From Holacanthus passer (taxonomy: Eukaryota; Chordata; Actinopteri; Pomacanthidae), in contig JAFREQ010000103.1 of the NCBI GenBank assembly GCA_025331565.1, positions 921,001-985,000 of the forward strand: a stretch of 64,000 nucleotides of DNA, written 5' to 3'. The notes under the pieces were generated by a model. It made no database searches and was not told the origin of the DNA. It saw only the letters and a program-made list of their open reading frames with translations. This document shows, one piece after another, positions 63,201 through 64,000 of this stretch; the first letter of the stretch is position 1; the number at the start of each line of letters is the position of its first letter. The position numbers were made by a program, and so were the translations under genes.

Positions 63201-64000
63201 CCAGTGGTCATTTGGGCATCAAGCAGTCGGATTCCTTGTTCTTTAGGTATGAGATCTTTTTTCATTGCCTGGAACAGAGATACAGTCTTTCCAGTATAAG
63301 GATCTTTGTAGCCTGTGACAGCCCGCTCTGCAGACAGAAGTTTTTCATGCAGCTCAGGACCAACAACACCTGCTTTGACAGCTTCATCAACAGTGTACTT
63401 CTGATTACGAACAGGGTCAACCACATAGCCTGTTCCTGCTTGGGCTTCAAGCATATTCAAGGCAGGCCCTGCCCTCATCATGTCTTTCTTCATAGCTTGG
63501 TAAAAGGACATTGCCTCCTTGGATGAGTCAATAATTACACCTGCAATGCAGTTGGTACCCTTCAGTGCTTTGTGGACTGAGTCCATTTCAGACACCTCTT
63601 TGACTGTCTTTTTGCCCTTGTGCAGTTTGTTGTACAGGTCTTTATCAATGATTTTGGATTCCAGGAGCTCAGTGGCAGGGACAGGTGCTCTCAGACCATC
63701 AAAGGCAATTTCATTCTTCTTCTCTTTCTCCTCTGCCACAGTAATCACAATCTTAATGATCTTTTCAATTGTGATTTTGCCTGTCTTGTATTGTCGGAGA
63801 AGATCCTTCTTCTGGTCCTCAGTAAAGTACTCGGAATTAATTATTTCCCAAATGGTGACAGTCTTTCCCTTGAATCTTCCAAATGGCACAGACACGGTTG
63901 TTTTGCTGAACACATCCTTGGTCTCCTCCTCTGTGTATATGCTTGAGCACTGGGCAGCTTTGTCTGTGATTGGCAGGAGTAGCAGACCGGTGTCAGGGTC
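59030..64000 (-). CDS. plec: Plectin, C-terminal plakin-repeat exon (partial, runs off right edge)
   Basis: Plectin is a giant cytolinker that ties intermediate filaments to actin, junctions and the nuclear envelope; this exon encodes its filament-binding C terminus. The frame is open from the right edge to a stop at 59030, more than 1,650 codons with no intron, as in the known giant last exon of plectin. The codon at 63913 is GTG inside the frame, not a start. Seen in order: the end of one plakin-repeat domain (DPDTGLLLLPI), then four similar domains each with LLEAQ.ATGxxVDP and GYKDPY.GK motifs (roughly codons 70-335, 400-665, 730-970 and 972-1215 counted from 63913), separated by WEIINSEY-type linkers. 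A basic linker follows, then a last C-type module and a GSR-repeat tail. The GSRTGSR...RRGSFD tail and the RKRRVVIVDPETGKEM linker are diagnostic for plectin rather than MACF1, dystonin, desmoplakin or epiplakin. The protein ends at GYGRRF, about 15 residues before the mammalian end as I recall it. Confidence 0.97.
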   Translation of the reverse strand, partial: DPDTGLLLLPITDKAAQCSSIYTEEETKDVFSKTTVSVPFGRFKGKTVTIWEIINSEYFTEDQKKDLLRQYKTGKITIEKIIKIVITVAEEKEKKNEIAFDGLRAPVPATELLESKIIDKDLYNKLHKGKKTVKEVSEMDSVHKALKGTNCIAGVIIDSSKEAMSFYQAMKKDMMRAGPALNMLEAQAGTGYVVDPVRNQKYTVDEAVKAGVVGPELHEKLLSAERAVTGYKDPYTGKTVSLFQAMKKDLIPKEQGIRLLDAQMTTGGIIDPIKSHHIPHDVACKRNYFDDEMKQTLSSPTDETKLFFDPNTKENVTYSQLFKRCVTDKKTGLQLLPLSDEAINAKEELAFTEAQTKEAMTQATVELDSGPFKGRKMTIWEIINSEYLTEEQRLDLLRQFRSGKITVEKIIKLVITIVDEKEAKKQEQSSFKGLRAPVPAGSLYDSKIIDKPTYDLLKQGKTTPKQVSENPSVNKYLQGSDSIAGIYLGPTKEKISIYQAMKKKLLRHNTGLSLLEAQAATGFIVDPVRNQCVSVDEAVKSGLVGPELHEKLLSAEKAVTGYKDPFTGGKISLFEAMQKDLILKEHAMPLLEAQMVSGGIIDPVNSHRVPADVAYQKNIFSKETAKTLSEPTDDNKAFSDPETDENVTYRQLKDKCQKDPETGLYILPLSKPQSPTVVEKTYLYTEEQTQSDLTSTQIDIPIEGLADKPMNLWDVMNSNLLPEQERQKLMDEYRSGKITKERMIIIIIEIMEQREIIRNDSPLSYKTIRRRITIEELYNARIIDLETYNLLKQGKRDIRDIMELTSVKQYLYGTGCVAGVTTDSSSKISIYQAMKRGFLKPEVALSLLEAQAATGFIVDPVKNETLTVDEAVRKGVVGPEIHDKLLSAERAVTGYKDPYSGKVISLFQAMKKDLVPEDYALKMLEAQTSTGGIIDPEFQFHLPADVAMQRGYINKETNERLTDNVKGFVDPVTEENLSYAELLKRCKLDGGLRLLSLGDKRLMFKGLRKQITMEELLRSQIIDQQTVTELNEGRLSVEEVSSRLSRYLEGTSCIAGVFLESSKERLSIYQAMKKNMIRPGTAFELLEAQASTGYVIDPIKNLKLTVNEAVKMGIVGPEFKDKLLSAERAVTGYRDPYSGKTISLFQAMKKGLILKDHGIRLLEAQIATGGIIDPEESHRLPVEVAYKRGFFDEEMNEILTDPSDDTKGFFDPNTEENLTYLQLMERCITDPDTGLVLLLLKEKKRERKTSSKSSVRKRRVVIVDPETGKEMTVYEAYRKGLIDHQTYLELAEQECEWEEITMTSSDGTVKSIIIDRRSGRQYDVDEAISRGLIDQNALDTYRAGNLSITEFADMLSGNMGGFRSRSSSFGSTTGSTYSSPMSPIPSIKPPAVIWNDPTEETGPIAGILDIDTLEKVSITEAIHRNLVDNISGQRLLEAQACTGGIIDPTSGERFSITEATEKGLVDKIMVDRLNLAQKAFIGFEDPRTKVKMSASQALKKGWLYYEAGQRFLEVQYLTGGLIEPDAESRVSLDESIRKGTIDARTAQKLRDVGAYSKYLTCPKTKLKISFKDAMDKSMVEEGSGLRLLEASSQSSKGLYSPYNASGPGSAYGSRTGSRTGSRTGSRRGSFDAGSGFTMNFSSSTFTSTSTGYGRRF

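Noticed and set aside
59030..63913. Reading the giant frame as a MACF1b or dystonin-b plakin-repeat exon joined to the spectrin exons downstream
   Set aside because: The basic RKRRVVIVDPETGKEM linker, the GSR tail and the stop at 59030 are those of plectin's last exon.
63911..63913. Translation start at 63913
   Set aside because: The codon is GTG inside an exon that stays open to the window edge; plakin-repeat sequence continues upstream of it.
59580..63946. Many plus-strand frames opposite plectin
   Set aside because: They are antisense shadows of a repeat-rich coding exon and show no protein-like features of their own.
1..64000. CRISPR arrays, operons, prophage or integrated virus
   Set aside because: No spaced direct repeats, no prokaryotic gene organisation and no viral protein frames were seen; the DNA is a vertebrate chromosome.

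Overview
The window looks like a ray-finned fish (teleost) nuclear chromosome. The genes are vertebrate and split by short introns. The intergenic DNA is AT-rich and full of teleost-type dispersed repeats (a GCTAAC/TAGCATG-rich family, a GCTTAGCTTAGCATAAAG family, a tRNA-Asp-headed SINE, L2-like 3' tails, a terminal-inverted-repeat MITE) and CA microsatellites. I saw no prokaryotic, viral or CRISPR features.

Three genes lie on the minus strand, so transcription runs from right to left. (1) 59030-64000 is the last, giant exon of plectin (plec). It is open to the right edge and encodes plakin-repeat domains, the basic intermediate-filament-binding linker, the last repeat module and the GSR-rich tail. 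(2) 28548-43043 is an intact 39-exon gene; I could join all 39 exons in phase to give about 2,117 residues. It has a lipidation-type N terminus (MGNLISRPSC), about 15 spectrin repeats, two EF-hands and a GAS2/GAR microtubule-binding domain. This is the C-terminal half of a spectraplakin (MACF1/dystonin family) with no actin-binding or plakin domain. (3) 16849-19572 is a three-exon riboflavin transporter, SLC52A family, probably slc52a2, about 455 residues. Human PLEC and SLC52A2 are both at 8q24.3, which supports the identification.

Between plectin and gene 2, at 54.5-58.1 kb, is a chain of short minus-strand exon-like segments. Three of them (55941/55956-55801, 55657-55599, 54662-54551) join in perfect phase and end with the first helix of a spectrin repeat in the same phase that gene 2 exon 2 needs. 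They may be upstream exons of a longer isoform of gene 2. The order plakin repeats - linker exons - spectrin repeats - EF - GAS2 is the domain order of a complete spectraplakin such as MACF1b. I therefore propose that this locus preserves the ancestral spectraplakin layout: plectin is the front half, and the downstream gene is the detached tail, which I do not know from mammals.

The left 15 kb, 19.6-26.6 kb and 43.1-54.5 kb hold no gene I can support. They contain dispersed repeats, microsatellites and possible regulatory DNA.
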